DNA of 64,000 nucleotides from Streptomyces seoulensis (GCF_004328625.1 NZ_CP032229.1:3844001-3908000); one strand, 5' to 3'. Counted from the stretch's first letter, positions 17,186-26,228 are shown. Program-made: numbers and translations. The notes: generated by a model not told the origin, from the letters alone.

Positions 17186-18474
17186 TGACCGCCACGATGA
17201 CGGACGCGCCGCCGCCCGCGGCGCCCAAGGCCCCGGGCAGCGCGGACAGGCGCACGGGCCGCTCCACCACCCGGATCTTCCTGGTCGTCGCCGGTGCCCT
17301 GCTGCTCATCGCCGTCGTGCGCCTGATCACCGGGGCCAACCAGCTCACCTCCGAGGGCCAGGTCAACGCCGCCCTCGGGCTCGCGGTGCCGATCGGCCTC
17401 GCCGGTCTGGCCGGTCTGTGGTCCGAGCGGGCCGGCGTGGTCAACATCGGCCTCGAAGGCATGATGATCCTCGGCACCTTCGGCGCGGGCTGGATCGGCT
17501 GGCAGTCCAGCCCCTGGCTCGGACTGCTGTGCGGCATCGGCTTCGGCGTCCTCGGCGGCCTCGTGCACGCGGTCGCCACGGTGACCTTCGGGGTCGACCA
17601 CATCGTCTCCGGTGTGGCGATCAACCTGCTCGCGCTGGGCGCCACGCAGTACCTCGCCAAGCTCTTCTTCGCCGGCGGCAAGGCATCCGAGGCGGGCGGC
17701 AACCCCAAGCAGTCCCCGCCGGTCGACTCCCTCACCGACATCACCGTGCCCGGACTCTCCGGCGCGCTGCACTCGGTCGAGCAACACCACTGGTTCCTCA
17801 TCTCCGACATCGCGGGCATTCTCGGCGGTATCGTCACCGACGTGTCCGTGGTGACGATCCTGGCCGCGCTGCTGTTCGCCGGAAGCTGGTGGGTGCTCTG
17901 GCGCACCCCGTTCGGCCTGCGACTGCGCTCCTGCGGCGAGAACCCGGTCGCCGCCGAGTCCCTCGGCGTCAACGTCTACCGCTACAAGTACGCCGCCGTC
18001 GCCATCTCCGGCGGTCTCGCCGGACTCGGCGGCGCCTTCCTCGCGCTGGTCACCTCGCACACCTACCTGGAGGGCCAGACCGGCGGCCGCGGCTACATCG
18101 GCCTCGCGGCGATGATCTTCGGCAACTGGCGGCCGGGCGGGCTGGCCATGGGCGCGGCCCTGTTCGGCTACTCCGACGCCCTCCAGCTCCGCAACGGCGG
18201 CGTCACCGTGCACGCGCTGCTGCTCCTGCTGGTCGTGCTGCTCGCCGCCCTCGCGGGCTGGAAGCTGTACCGCAAGGCCCTGTGGCAGGGCGTGGTCAGC
18301 GCGGTCATGGCCGTCCTGGTCCTGGCCTGGTACCTGTTCACCGACGAGGTCCCGAGCGACTTCGTGGGCGCCACGCCGTACGTCGTCACGCTGCTGGTGC
18401 TGTCGCTGTCCGCGCAGCGGCTGCGGATGCCGAAGGCGGACGGTATGCGGTACCGGAAGGGGCAGGGCAAGTGA
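17185..18474 (+). CDS. Nucleoside ABC transporter permease 2
   Basis: 429 residues from the ATG at 17185, which shares one base with the upstream stop (TGATG). It is a second BPD_transp_2 permease with SERAGVVNIGLEGMMILGTF (about 75-95) and GVDHIVSGVAINLLALG (about 130), as in YufQ/NupQ. A proline-alanine-rich cytoplasmic tail of about 30 residues precedes the first helix. It pairs with permease 1. The next gene starts inside its stop codon, coupling uptake to deamination. Confidence 0.92.
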   Translation: MTATMTDAPPPAAPKAPGSADRRTGRSTTRIFLVVAGALLLIAVVRLITGANQLTSEGQVNAALGLAVPIGLAGLAGLWSERAGVVNIGLEGMMILGTFGAGWIGWQSSPWLGLLCGIGFGVLGGLVHAVATVTFGVDHIVSGVAINLLALGATQYLAKLFFAGGKASEAGGNPKQSPPVDSLTDITVPGLSGALHSVEQHHWFLISDIAGILGGIVTDVSVVTILAALLFAGSWWVLWRTPFGLRLRSCGENPVAAESLGVNVYRYKYAAVAISGGLAGLGGAFLALVTSHTYLEGQTGGRGYIGLAAMIFGNWRPGGLAMGAALFGYSDALQLRNGGVTVHALLLLLVVLLAALAGWKLYRKALWQGVVSAVMAVLVLAWYLFTDEVPSDFVGATPYVVTLLVLSLSAQRLRMPKADGMRYRKGQGK

Positions 18475-18884
18475 CCACCGCGTCCGGCTCGGCCGGCTCG
18501 TTCGACTGGGAGGCGCTGCGCGCCGAGGCCCGCGAGGCCATGGCCCACGCGTACGCCCCCTACTCGGGCTACCCGGTCGGCGTGGCGGCCCTGGTCGACG
18601 ACGGCCGCACGGTCACCGGCTGCAACGTGGAGAACGCCTCGTACGGGCTCGGTCTGTGCGCCGAGTGCGGGCTCGTCTCGCACCTCCAGCGCACCGGCGG
18701 CGGCCGCCTGACACACTTCACCTGTGTGGACGGCACCGGCGCCCTCCTCGTGCCGTGCGGCCGCTGCCGCCAGCTCCTGTACGAGTTCGGCGGTCCCTCG
18801 CTGCTGCTGGACACCCCCGAGGGCGTCCTCCCGCTCTCCGAGATGCTTCCGCAGGCCTTCGGCCCGGACCATCTCACCAAGTAA
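18471..18884 (+). CDS. cdd: Cytidine deaminase
   Basis: 137 residues from a GTG overlapping the permease stop (GTGA). Zinc-site motifs are complete: CAECG with the catalytic glutamate (about residue 60) and PCGRCRQ (about 95). The protein is the small homotetrameric class. It deaminates cytidine and deoxycytidine to uridine and deoxyuridine in the cytoplasm. Placement directly after the nucleoside importer and before deoA gives a clear salvage route. Confidence 0.95.
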   Translation: MTTASGSAGSFDWEALRAEAREAMAHAYAPYSGYPVGVAALVDDGRTVTGCNVENASYGLGLCAECGLVSHLQRTGGGRLTHFTCVDGTGALLVPCGRCRQLLYEFGGPSLLLDTPEGVLPLSEMLPQAFGPDHLTK

Positions 18885-18962
18885 GTCCGTGCGGCCCCTC
18901 TGCCCGCCTTTCGCGAGCAGGGGGGCCGTACACCTGCACCTCCCGGAAGGAACTCCCTGGCC

Positions 18963-20240
18963 ATGGACGCCATCTCCGTCATCCGCACCAAGCGGGACCG
19001 CGCCGCACTGACCGACGAGCAGATCGACTGGGTCATCGACGCGTACACCCGCGGCGAGGTCGCCGACTACCAGATGGCCGCCCTCAACATGGCGATCCTG
19101 CTCAACGGGATGGACCGCCGGGAGATCTCCCGCTGGACCGCCGCGATGATCGCCTCCGGCGAGCGCATGGACTTCTCCTCGCTGTCCCGCCCGACCGCCG
19201 ACAAGCACTCCACGGGCGGCGTCGGCGACAAGATCACCCTCCCGCTGGCGCCCCTCGTGGCCGCCTGCGGCGCGGCCGTCCCGCAGCTCTCCGGCCGCGG
19301 CCTCGGCCACACCGGCGGCACCCTGGACAAGCTGGAGTCCATCCCCGGCTGGCGCGCGCTGCTCTCCAACGAGGAGATGCTCTCCGTACTGGACGGCACC
19401 GGCGCGGTGATCTGCGCGGCGGGCGACGGCCTGGCCCCGGCCGACAAGAAGCTGTACGCGCTGCGCGACGTGACCGGCACGGTGGAGGCGATCCCGCTGA
19501 TCGCCTCGTCCATCATGTCCAAGAAGATCGCCGAGGGCACCGGCTCCCTGGTCCTGGACGTGAAGGTCGGCTCCGGCGCCTTCATGAAGACCCTGGACGA
19601 CGCCCGTGAGCTGGCCTCCACCATGGTGGGCCTCGGCACCGACCACGGCGTGAAGACGGTCGCGCTCCTCACCGACATGTCCACCCCGCTCGGCCTCACG
19701 GCGGGCAACGCCCTGGAGGTCCGCGAGTCCGTCGAGGTCCTCGCGGGCGGCGGCCCGGCGGACGTCGTCGAGCTGACCCTCGCCCTCGCCCGCGAGATGC
19801 TCGACGCGGCCGGCCTCAAGGACGCCGACCCCGCCAAGGCCCTCGCCGACGGCTCCGCCATGGACGTCTGGCGCCGCATGATCGCCGCCCAGGGCGGCGA
19901 CCCGGACGCGGTTCTGCCCGTCGCCCGCGAACAGCACGTCGTCGTGGCCCCCACGTCGGGCGTCCTCACCCGCCTCGACGCCTACGACATCGGCATCGCC
20001 GCCTGGCGCCTCGGCGCGGGCCGCGCCCGCAAGGAGGACCCGGTCCAGGCGGGCGCGGGCGTGGAGCTCCACGCGAAGCCCGGCGACCCGGTGGTGGCGG
20101 GCCAGCCCCTGCTGACCCTGCACACGGACACGCCGGAGCGGTTCGGGTATGCGCTGGAGGCCACGGAGGGTTCCTTCGACATCGCCCCTGAGGGGACGGC
20201 GTTCTCGGCTTCGCCGGTGGTGCTGGGGCGGGTGGACTGA
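18963..20240 (+). CDS. deoA: Thymidine (pyrimidine-nucleoside) phosphorylase
   Basis: 425 residues; GGAAGGA lies 11 bases before the ATG. The family signature is present: KHSTGGVGDK (about 80), SGRGLGHTGGTLDK (about 115) and the SSIMSKKIAEG phosphate/pyrimidine region (about 183). It splits thymidine or deoxyuridine with phosphate to give the base and deoxyribose-1-phosphate, feeding the mutase and deoC elsewhere in the window. It ends the uptake-salvage operon, with a terminator 17 bases downstream. Confidence 0.95.
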   Translation: MDAISVIRTKRDRAALTDEQIDWVIDAYTRGEVADYQMAALNMAILLNGMDRREISRWTAAMIASGERMDFSSLSRPTADKHSTGGVGDKITLPLAPLVAACGAAVPQLSGRGLGHTGGTLDKLESIPGWRALLSNEEMLSVLDGTGAVICAAGDGLAPADKKLYALRDVTGTVEAIPLIASSIMSKKIAEGTGSLVLDVKVGSGAFMKTLDDARELASTMVGLGTDHGVKTVALLTDMSTPLGLTAGNALEVRESVEVLAGGGPADVVELTLALAREMLDAAGLKDADPAKALADGSAMDVWRRMIAAQGGDPDAVLPVAREQHVVVAPTSGVLTRLDAYDIGIAAWRLGAGRARKEDPVQAGAGVELHAKPGDPVVAGQPLLTLHTDTPERFGYALEATEGSFDIAPEGTAFSASPVVLGRVD

Positions 20241-20256
20241 GCCGGAACACGACGTC

Positions 20257-20289
20257 AAGGGCCTGATCCTCACCGGGGATCGGGCCCTT
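20257..20289 (+). terminator. Terminator after deoA
   Basis: 13-bp stem AAGGGCCTGATCC/GGATCGGGCCCTT with one mismatch and a 7-base loop, directly after deoA. Confidence 0.82.
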
Positions 20290-20375
20290 CGCGCGTCTCT
20301 GGTCTAGCGCGGCGATCAACCAACTGGTTAGGTGAGAGGCCCAGTTGGGACGTAACGACCTATGGAGTCCAAGGT

Positions 20376-21095
20376 ATGGCAACAGGTGCCTCCGACGAGC
20401 CGGACCCGGCAGCAGCCGCACCTGGGCAACGAGCCCTCGCCCTCCTGGACAAGGCACTCGATGCCCAGAGCCCGCTGGTGCGCAAGAACATGGCTCGGGC
20501 TCGCCAGCGGAACCCGCAGGCGACACCGGCACAGGTGATCCGCAATCTGGAGCGAATGTACGTCAGCGCCCTGGCTGGGACGGGTGCAGCGGTGGGAGGA
20601 ACCGCGGCCGCGCCCGGAGTCGGCACGGGAGTCGCGCTGGCACTGTCGGCGGGCGAGGCTCTTTCGTCGCTTGAGCTGAGCACTCTGTTCGCGCTCTCGC
20701 TGGCCGAAGTCCACGGCATTCCCCTCGACGAGATCGAGCGCCGCCGGACGATCGTGATGGGAATCCTGCTCGGCGGGAAGAGCTCCGAGACGATCACCAA
20801 GGTCGCCCAGCGTACGGGGCAGCACTGGGGACGCCAGGTGGTCGCCAAGGTACCCGTCGAGACATTGCGTCAGATCAACAGCATCCTGGGGAAGAACTTC
20901 GTCACCAAGTACGGGACCAAGCAGGGAATCATCGTCCTCGGCCGCGTGGCACCGTTCGGTATCGGCGCGGTGATCGGCGGCGGAGCCAACGCCGCCCTCG
21001 CCACCTTGGCCGTACGGGCCGGCCGCCGCGCGTTCGGTCCCCCACCGGCGTCGTGGCCGACATACAGCACGGTGTCGGAGGGCTTGCTCGACTGA
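20376..21095 (+). CDS. EcsC-like membrane-associated protein
   Basis: 239 residues. A GGAG lies eight bases before the ATG. The N-terminal 50 residues are Ala-rich and charged. A Gly/Ala-rich hydrophobic stretch (AGTGAAVGGTAAAPGVGTGV, about 70-95) is followed by an SLELSTLFALSLAEVHG helix, and IGAVIGGGANAALATLAVRA lies near the C-terminus. This layout resembles the EcsC family, whose role is not established. It stands alone between the deoA terminator and a convergent TetR gene. Codon choice is less biased than in the salvage operon, which may indicate a later arrival. Confidence 0.6.
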   Translation: MATGASDEPDPAAAAPGQRALALLDKALDAQSPLVRKNMARARQRNPQATPAQVIRNLERMYVSALAGTGAAVGGTAAAPGVGTGVALALSAGEALSSLELSTLFALSLAEVHGIPLDEIERRRTIVMGILLGGKSSETITKVAQRTGQHWGRQVVAKVPVETLRQINSILGKNFVTKYGTKQGIIVLGRVAPFGIGAVIGGGANAALATLAVRAGRRAFGPPPASWPTYSTVSEGLLD

Positions 21096-21144
21096 TCCTC
21101 GGCGCGCGGAAGGGCGTCGCCACGAGCGGTCGCGGGTCAGCCGT

Positions 21145-21747
21145 TCACCCCGCGACAGGCTCCGTGAGCGCGCTGATGACATGCGGGGTCAGATGGTGGC
21201 CGTCGTAGTCGGGGCCGTTGGTCAGTTCCTGGGCGGTGAGGCCCTCGAAGAGGGCGGTGAGCAGGCGGGCCAGGTCTTCGAGGGGGATGGTGGGCCGGAG
21301 GCCGGCCCCGGTGAGGGCCTGGCCGAGGACCTCGGTCAGGCCCTGGTTCAGCCGGTTCTCGTGGACGGCGAGCTGCCGGGCCAGGTCGGGGTGCCGGGCC
21401 GCGTGCAGGGTGAACTCCATGGACACCAGGAACCACCGCCGCTCCTCCTCGGTGCGGCCGACCAGCCGGCTCTGGATGCCGACGACGGGGTTGTCACCCG
21501 GTTCCACCTGCGCGGCGGCCTCTCGCAGCTCGGTCAGCAGCTGGTCGGCGTGCGCGTCGTAGAGGGCGAGGAAGATCTCTTCCTTGTCGCGGTAGTTGGA
21601 GTAGAAGGCCCCGCGGGTCAGCCCGGCGCGCTCGACGATGTCGCTGATCGACGTGGTGTGGAAGCCCTTCTCCGTGAACAGCGCCCAGGCGCTCTCGGTC
21701 AGGGCGCTCCGGGTGATCGGGCGGCGCTTGGTGGGCGACTTCGGCAT
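21145..21747 (-). CDS. TetR/AcrR-family regulator
   Basis: 200 residues from the ATG at 21747. The helix-turn-helix is at about residues 10-55 (ALFTEKGFHTTSISDIVERAGLTRGAFYSNYRDKEEIF), an AcrR/FadR-like type. It lies 80 bases downstream of a 3-hydroxyacyl-CoA dehydrogenase gene in the same direction, so the two are probably one operon. The perfect TGTATC-C-GATACA palindrome upstream of the dehydrogenase is the likely binding site. Confidence 0.9.
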   Translation of the reverse strand: MPKSPTKRRPITRSALTESAWALFTEKGFHTTSISDIVERAGLTRGAFYSNYRDKEEIFLALYDAHADQLLTELREAAAQVEPGDNPVVGIQSRLVGRTEEERRWFLVSMEFTLHAARHPDLARQLAVHENRLNQGLTEVLGQALTGAGLRPTIPLEDLARLLTALFEGLTAQELTNGPDYDGHHLTPHVISALTEPVAG

Positions 21748-21827
21748 GGGGTGGGCCTCTCTGCGGTACCGGTCCGCCGGACCGGGTCGGCAGACCAGGC
21801 TATTCCGTCCCGGTCCGGGGACCGCGC

Positions 21828-22697
21828 TCAGTCGCGGGCGCCGTACGCGTAGAAGCCGCGTCCGGTCTTCACGCCCAGCTGCCCGGCGTCGACGTACCGC
21901 TTCAGCAGCTCGCGCGGGCCGGTGGGCAGGGCCGGGTTCTCGGCCGCGTAGTGGTTCTCGATGTCCAGGACGACGTCCAGGCCGACCTGGTCCATGGCGC
22001 GGAACGGGCCGCCCGCGGTGCCGGTGTTGATCGCCCACATCCGGTCGACGTCCTCCGGTGTGGACACGCCTTCGGCGACGACGGACAGCGCCTCGCGCTT
22101 GATGGCCGCCCAGATCCGGTTGAAGATGAAACCGGTGCTCTCGCGGTGCGCCTCGAAGGGGAAGACGCCGTAGCCGGGCAGCACCTCCAGCAGCAGGTCC
22201 AGGACGGCCCGGTCGGTGTGGCCGCTGGACATCAGGTCGACCGCGGCCTGCGCGGGCGGCATGTAGAAGTGCATGTTGACCACCCGCTCGGGCCTGCTGA
22301 CGTGGTCGATGAACCGGCTGGTCGGGTACGACGAGGAGTTGCTGGCCAGGATGGCGTCCGGCTCGGCGAGCCGGTCGAGGTCGGCGAACACCTGCCGCTT
22401 CAGCTCCAGCCGCTCCGGTACGGCCTCGACGACCAGCCATGCGCCGGTGAGCGCCTCGGCCAGGTCGCTGGTGGCGGCCACGGAACCGGGCGCACCTCCC
22501 TCGACGCGGGCCGCGATGTCGGACACGTGCTGCTCGACGTAGGCGCACGCCTGCTTCCCGGCCTCGGCGGAGGGGTCGTAGATCCGCACCTCGCCGCCGC
22601 GAGTGGCGAACATCAGGGCGATACGGCGGCCGAGCGTGCCGGCGCCGAGGACGGTCACCGGGCGGGAGTCGAGGTCGGTGGGGAGGACGAAGGTCAT
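21828..22697 (-). CDS. 3-hydroxyacyl-CoA dehydrogenase family protein
   Basis: 289 residues from the ATG at 22697. The Rossmann motif VLGAGTLGRRIALMFA is at about 14-29 and the acidic end of strand 2 at RIYDPS. SNSSSYPTSRF (about 125) and the HFYMPP segment match the 3HCDH catalytic region, with the C-terminal dimerisation half present. It oxidises an L-3-hydroxyacyl-CoA, or a related 3-hydroxy acid, with NAD. It lies upstream of a TetR gene, which suggests induction by a fatty-acyl or aromatic degradation intermediate. Confidence 0.87.
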   Translation of the reverse strand: MTFVLPTDLDSRPVTVLGAGTLGRRIALMFATRGGEVRIYDPSAEAGKQACAYVEQHVSDIAARVEGGAPGSVAATSDLAEALTGAWLVVEAVPERLELKRQVFADLDRLAEPDAILASNSSSYPTSRFIDHVSRPERVVNMHFYMPPAQAAVDLMSSGHTDRAVLDLLLEVLPGYGVFPFEAHRESTGFIFNRIWAAIKREALSVVAEGVSTPEDVDRMWAINTGTAGGPFRAMDQVGLDVVLDIENHYAAENPALPTGPRELLKRYVDAGQLGVKTGRGFYAYGARD

Positions 22698-22765
22698 GGC
22701 GGTACTTCCTGCCGTGCGGGGGGTGCGGGCCGCCGGGTTCCGACGACGAGCCATCGGATTCACTA

Positions 22766-22778
22766 TGTATCCGATACA
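22766..22778. promoter_or_regulatory. Palindromic operator TGTATCCGATACA
   Basis: Perfect 6-bp arms around one base, 68 bases upstream of the dehydrogenase ATG. A further TTGTATGCAA lies two bases to its right. It is probably the site of the TetR protein encoded at the end of this operon. Confidence 0.65.
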
Positions 22779-22929
22779 CCTTGTATGCAAGCTGGGCCGC
22801 ACTTCGCCGGCGGTGCGGGAACGTATCGCCTGATCAGGGGACTTCTTCGTTCGGGTGAACGGGATCGGTGGACCTCCGCCGGTCCCTTTCGTCATGCTGG
22901 GATCGGTGACGCACTGATTGGAGACCGCC

Positions 22930-23514
22930 ATGAGCGCACTCACCCTGAGCCAGGACCCCGACCGGACCTGGGACGACCTCGTCCGGTTCTGGGTCGAGTC
23001 GGACTGGCCCGAGGGCAGCAGGGTGGAGATCATCGAGGGGATCGTCACCGTGTCGCCCACTCCCGAGAACCAGCACAATTCCGTTGTCGAGCTGGTTCAG
23101 AGCCGCCTGTACCGGGATATCCCGGACGGCTGGGGCATCTACCAGACGCAGTCACTCGCCGTACCGTCCCGGCTGGGCATGTTCATCCCGGACCTTGTGG
23201 TCGCCCCGCGAAGCGTGGTGAGGGCACCGGGCAACTTCATTCCCGCTGCCGCGGCCGACCTCGTCGTCGAAGTGACCTCGAAGTCCAATGCGCGTCACGA
23301 CCGCGTCGGCAAGCCGGCCGCGTATGCCTCAGCAGGCATTCCCTGCTACCTGCTGATCGACCGCTGGGCGCAAGGAGGCCCGACCATCACGCTCTACGGC
23401 GAGCCGCAGAGGGACGTCTACCGCGTCCTGCACGCCGGTAAGTTCGGGGACGAGTTCCACCTGCCGGAGCCCTTCAACCTCAGGCTCGACACCAGTGAGT
23501 TCCCCGTGGACTGA
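22930..23514 (+). CDS. Uma2-family (DUF820) PD-(D/E)XK nuclease-like protein
   Basis: 194 residues from the ATG at 22930. The restriction-endonuclease-like core is visible: FIPDLVVAPR (Asp), then ADLVVEVTSKSN (E-x-x-K-like, lysine in SK) and RHDRVGKPAAYASAGIPCYLLID. This family is widespread in Streptomyces and cyanobacteria and has no settled function; nuclease activity is predicted from the fold only. It stands alone, running away from the dehydrogenase-TetR operon. Confidence 0.85.
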   Translation: MSALTLSQDPDRTWDDLVRFWVESDWPEGSRVEIIEGIVTVSPTPENQHNSVVELVQSRLYRDIPDGWGIYQTQSLAVPSRLGMFIPDLVVAPRSVVRAPGNFIPAAAADLVVEVTSKSNARHDRVGKPAAYASAGIPCYLLIDRWAQGGPTITLYGEPQRDVYRVLHAGKFGDEFHLPEPFNLRLDTSEFPVD

Positions 23515-23524
23515 CCGCCGTGCG

Positions 23525-23905
23525 ATGAGTTGTGGCGGCGCCCCCGGTCTACCCGACGTGGACCCCGACACCGCCCCCGTACTCGTGCTGCGTGGCCCCG
23601 TCACCCCGGATGAGGTGGTGGGGCTGTGTGATGTGGTGCGGGGGTTGGCCCCCCGCAGCGGGGTCGTGGTGTGTGACGTGGCCGGGCTGGGGTCGCCGGG
23701 GCTCGGGCAGGTCGAGTTGCTCGCCCGGCTGGAGCTGGCCGCTCGGCGTGGGGGCGGGCGGATACGGCTTCGGGACCCGGAGCCCGCGCTACGCGCCCTG
23801 CTCGGGCTTGTCGGGCTCGGGGTCCAGGTGGAGGGGGAGGTCGAAGAGGGGGAACCAGCGGGGGGTGTCGAGGAAGCAGTGGAAACCGGTGATGCGGCCC
23901 CCTGA
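23525..23905 (+). CDS. STAS-domain protein
   Basis: 126 residues, ATG 11 bases after the Uma2 stop. Residues about 15-95 look like an anti-anti-sigma STAS fold: PVLVLRGPVTPDEVVGL, GVVVCDVAGLGSPGLGQVELLARLELAARR, then RLRDPEPALRALLGLVGL. The usual phosphorylatable serine/threonine position reads GSP. The last third, very acidic, overlaps the 3' end of the opposite sigma-factor gene by 117 bases. It may take part in regulating that sigma factor; this is inference from position. Confidence 0.72.
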   Translation: MSCGGAPGLPDVDPDTAPVLVLRGPVTPDEVVGLCDVVRGLAPRSGVVVCDVAGLGSPGLGQVELLARLELAARRGGGRIRLRDPEPALRALLGLVGLGVQVEGEVEEGEPAGGVEEAVETGDAAP

Positions 23906-24802
23906 GATCTCCAGGACCTGCACCGCCCAGGGCGTGAAGCCGCCGTTCTCCGGGTCCGGTTTGTAGTGGGCGAAACCCGGGAGGCCGTTGACCTGGACCG
24001 GGATCAGGCGGGAGTCCGCGCAGGAGGCGCCCATGGTGGACATGAAGCCGGTGATGTCGGCGGGGCCGAGCAGCCAGAGGTCGAACGGCGGCATCGTCAT
24101 CACCGCGTCCTCGTGGAGCAGGGCGGTCAGCGCCGTCATGTCGTACCCCTCGAACGCCTTCACATAGCGCTCCAGAAGCTGTTTCTGCTCCTCGTCCAGC
24201 GGGTCGGAGACGGCCGCCTCGGCGCCGGTGTCCGCGCGTTCGGCGAGGGTGGCGCGGGCGCGCTGGAGGGCGCTGTTGACCGAGGCGACCGTGGTGCCGA
24301 GCAGCTCGGCCACCTCGCTGGCCCGCCAGGCCAGCACCTCGCGCAGGATCAGTACGACCCGCTGCTTGGGCGGCAGCTGCTGGAGCGCCGCCATGAACGC
24401 CAGCCGGATCGACTCGCGGGCCACCGCCGCCTCGGCGGGGTCGGTCACCTGGGGGAGCACGCGCGTGTCCGGCACCGGCTCCAGCCAGGTGTGGTCCGGG
24501 CGCGGGGAGAGCGCGGCCCGCGCCAGCGGGGTCGACTCCGTGAGGTCCATCGGGCGGGCCCGTTTGTTGCCCGCGGCCAGCATGTCCAGGCAGACGTTGG
24601 TGGCGATGCGGTACAGCCAGGAGCGCAGACTGGACCGGCCCTCGAACTTGTCGTAGCTCCGCCAGGCCCGTACCAGCGTGTCCTGGACCGCGTCCTCGGC
24701 CTCGAAGGACGAGCCGAGCATCCGGTAGCAGTACCCGGTCAGTTCGGTCCGGTGCTTCTCCAGTGCGACATCGAGATCCGCCGTCGCCGTGCCCTCAGTC
24801 AT
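23789..24802 (-). CDS. ECF sigma factor with C-terminal SnoaL-like domain (SigG/SigX5 type)
   Basis: 337 residues. Region 2 lies at about 12-85 (TGYCYRMLGSSFEAEDAVQDTLVRAWRS), region 4 at about 135-190 (LPPKQRVVLILREVLAWRASEVAELLGTTVASVNSALQRARA), and a SnoaL-like domain at about 205-325. Long ECF sigma factors with a SnoaL fold usually lack a classical anti-sigma gene; the extension is thought to control activity. Its 3' end is overlapped by a STAS gene on the other strand. Target promoters are not known. Confidence 0.88.
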   Translation of the reverse strand: MTEGTATADLDVALEKHRTELTGYCYRMLGSSFEAEDAVQDTLVRAWRSYDKFEGRSSLRSWLYRIATNVCLDMLAAGNKRARPMDLTESTPLARAALSPRPDHTWLEPVPDTRVLPQVTDPAEAAVARESIRLAFMAALQQLPPKQRVVLILREVLAWRASEVAELLGTTVASVNSALQRARATLAERADTGAEAAVSDPLDEEQKQLLERYVKAFEGYDMTALTALLHEDAVMTMPPFDLWLLGPADITGFMSTMGASCADSRLIPVQVNGLPGFAHYKPDPENGGFTPWAVQVLEISGGRITGFHCFLDTPRWFPLFDLPLHLDPEPDKPEQGA

Positions 24803-24932
24803 CGTCCACCCACCCCTGTGGCCGTCCCGTACGCGCGCCGTCGCGCCCCAGTACTCCGGAAGCTACCGCAGCCCACTGACAATGGCCCCCGGAGCGGGGA
24901 AACCCGCAGCTAGGGCGGGCGCGCGCACCGGG

Positions 24933-26228
24933 TCAGTGCGCCGGTACGGCCTCCCGGCGCGCGGCGGTACGGGCCGCGAGGGTGCCCAGCGCGGTGATGG
25001 CGACGACGCCCATCACGGCGAGCAGGCCGACGCCGACCGTGCCCGCCCAGCCGCCGGAGTGGAAGGCGAGCGCGCCGACGGTGCTGCCCGCGCTGGAGCC
25101 GATGTAGTACGACGACTGGTACAGGGCGGTCGCCTGGGCGCGGCCGTGCGTGGCCGTCTTGCCGACCGCCGAGGAGGCGACGGCGTGGCCCGCGAAGAAG
25201 CCGGCCGTGATCAGCACCAGGCCGAGCAGGACCAGCGGCAGGGACGGCACCAGCGACAGCAGCAGGCCCGCCGCCGTCGTACCGCCCGCCGTGTACAGCG
25301 CGCCCCGGCGGCCGAGGCGGCCCACCAGCCGGCCCGCCGACGACGCGGAGACCGTGCCGACCAGGTAGACCAGGAAGATCGAGCCGATGATGCCCTGCGG
25401 CAGGGAGAACGGCGCCTCGGTCAGCCGGTAGCCGATCACCGTGTAGACGCCGCCGAACACCGTCATGAACAGCGCGCCGATCGCGTAGAGGCGGCGCAGC
25501 AGCGGGGAGGAGAGGTGGTCGCGGACCGCGCGGGCCAGGACCCGGGGGCGCAGCGAGCCCGCCTCGAAGTGCTTCGGCGCGGGCAGCAGCAGCCGGAACG
25601 CCACCGCGCAGCCCACCGCGACCAGGCCGATCACGCCGACGGCGATCCGCCAGCCCCACTCCTGCGCGACCCAGCCGGTGATGACCCGGCCGCTCATGCC
25701 GCCCACGCTGTTGCCCGCGACGAACAGGCCGATCGCCGTGACCAGCGCCTTCGGCCGGACCTCCTCGGCCAGGTACGCCGTCGCGGAGGCGGGCAGCCCG
25801 GCCAGCGCGGCGCCCTGCACGGCCCGCAGCGCGACCAGCGCGCCGATGGACGGCGCGAACGGCACCAGCAGGCCGACGGCGACCGCGACCATCAGGGACG
25901 CCGTCATCACGGTCCGGCGGCCGAACCGCTCCGACAGCGCGCTCATCGGCAGCACGAACAGCGCCAGCCCGCCGGTCGCCGCCGCCACGGTCCAGCTCGC
26001 CTCGCCGGCCGCCACCCCGTAGTCGTCGGAGATCAGCGGGAGCAGGGCCTGGGTGGAGTACAGCAGCGCGAAGGTCGCCACGCCCGCGAGGAAGAGGGCG
26101 AAGCTCATCCGGCGGTAGCCGGGGCCGCCGGGCGTCAGCCGCGAGTCGGCCGGAGCGGGGGTCGGGGAGGTGGGGACGGGCGTGCGGGCGTCCAGGGTGA
26201 CGGACGCCCCGGTACTGGCGGGAGACAT
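24933..26228 (-). CDS. MFS transporter (YnfM/arabinose-efflux-like)
   Basis: 431 residues, twelve predicted membrane helices after a 35-residue Pro/Thr-rich tail. The motif A region reads SALSERFGRRTVMTASLM (about 95-112), and the C-terminal half repeats GRLVGRLGRRGALYTAGG. This points to a drug or metabolite efflux carrier. It is divergent from a LysR gene with 63 bases between the starts, so that LysR protein very likely controls it. Confidence 0.88.
   Translation of the reverse strand: MSPASTGASVTLDARTPVPTSPTPAPADSRLTPGGPGYRRMSFALFLAGVATFALLYSTQALLPLISDDYGVAAGEASWTVAAATGGLALFVLPMSALSERFGRRTVMTASLMVAVAVGLLVPFAPSIGALVALRAVQGAALAGLPASATAYLAEEVRPKALVTAIGLFVAGNSVGGMSGRVITGWVAQEWGWRIAVGVIGLVAVGCAVAFRLLLPAPKHFEAGSLRPRVLARAVRDHLSSPLLRRLYAIGALFMTVFGGVYTVIGYRLTEAPFSLPQGIIGSIFLVYLVGTVSASSAGRLVGRLGRRGALYTAGGTTAAGLLLSLVPSLPLVLLGLVLITAGFFAGHAVASSAVGKTATHGRAQATALYQSSYYIGSSAGSTVGALAFHSGGWAGTVGVGLLAVMGVVAITALGTLAARTAARREAVPAH

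Noticed and set aside
20298..20310. TGGTCTAG, half of a DasR (dre) site
   Set aside because: The second half does not match, and the downstream EcsC-like gene has no link to N-acetylglucosamine metabolism.
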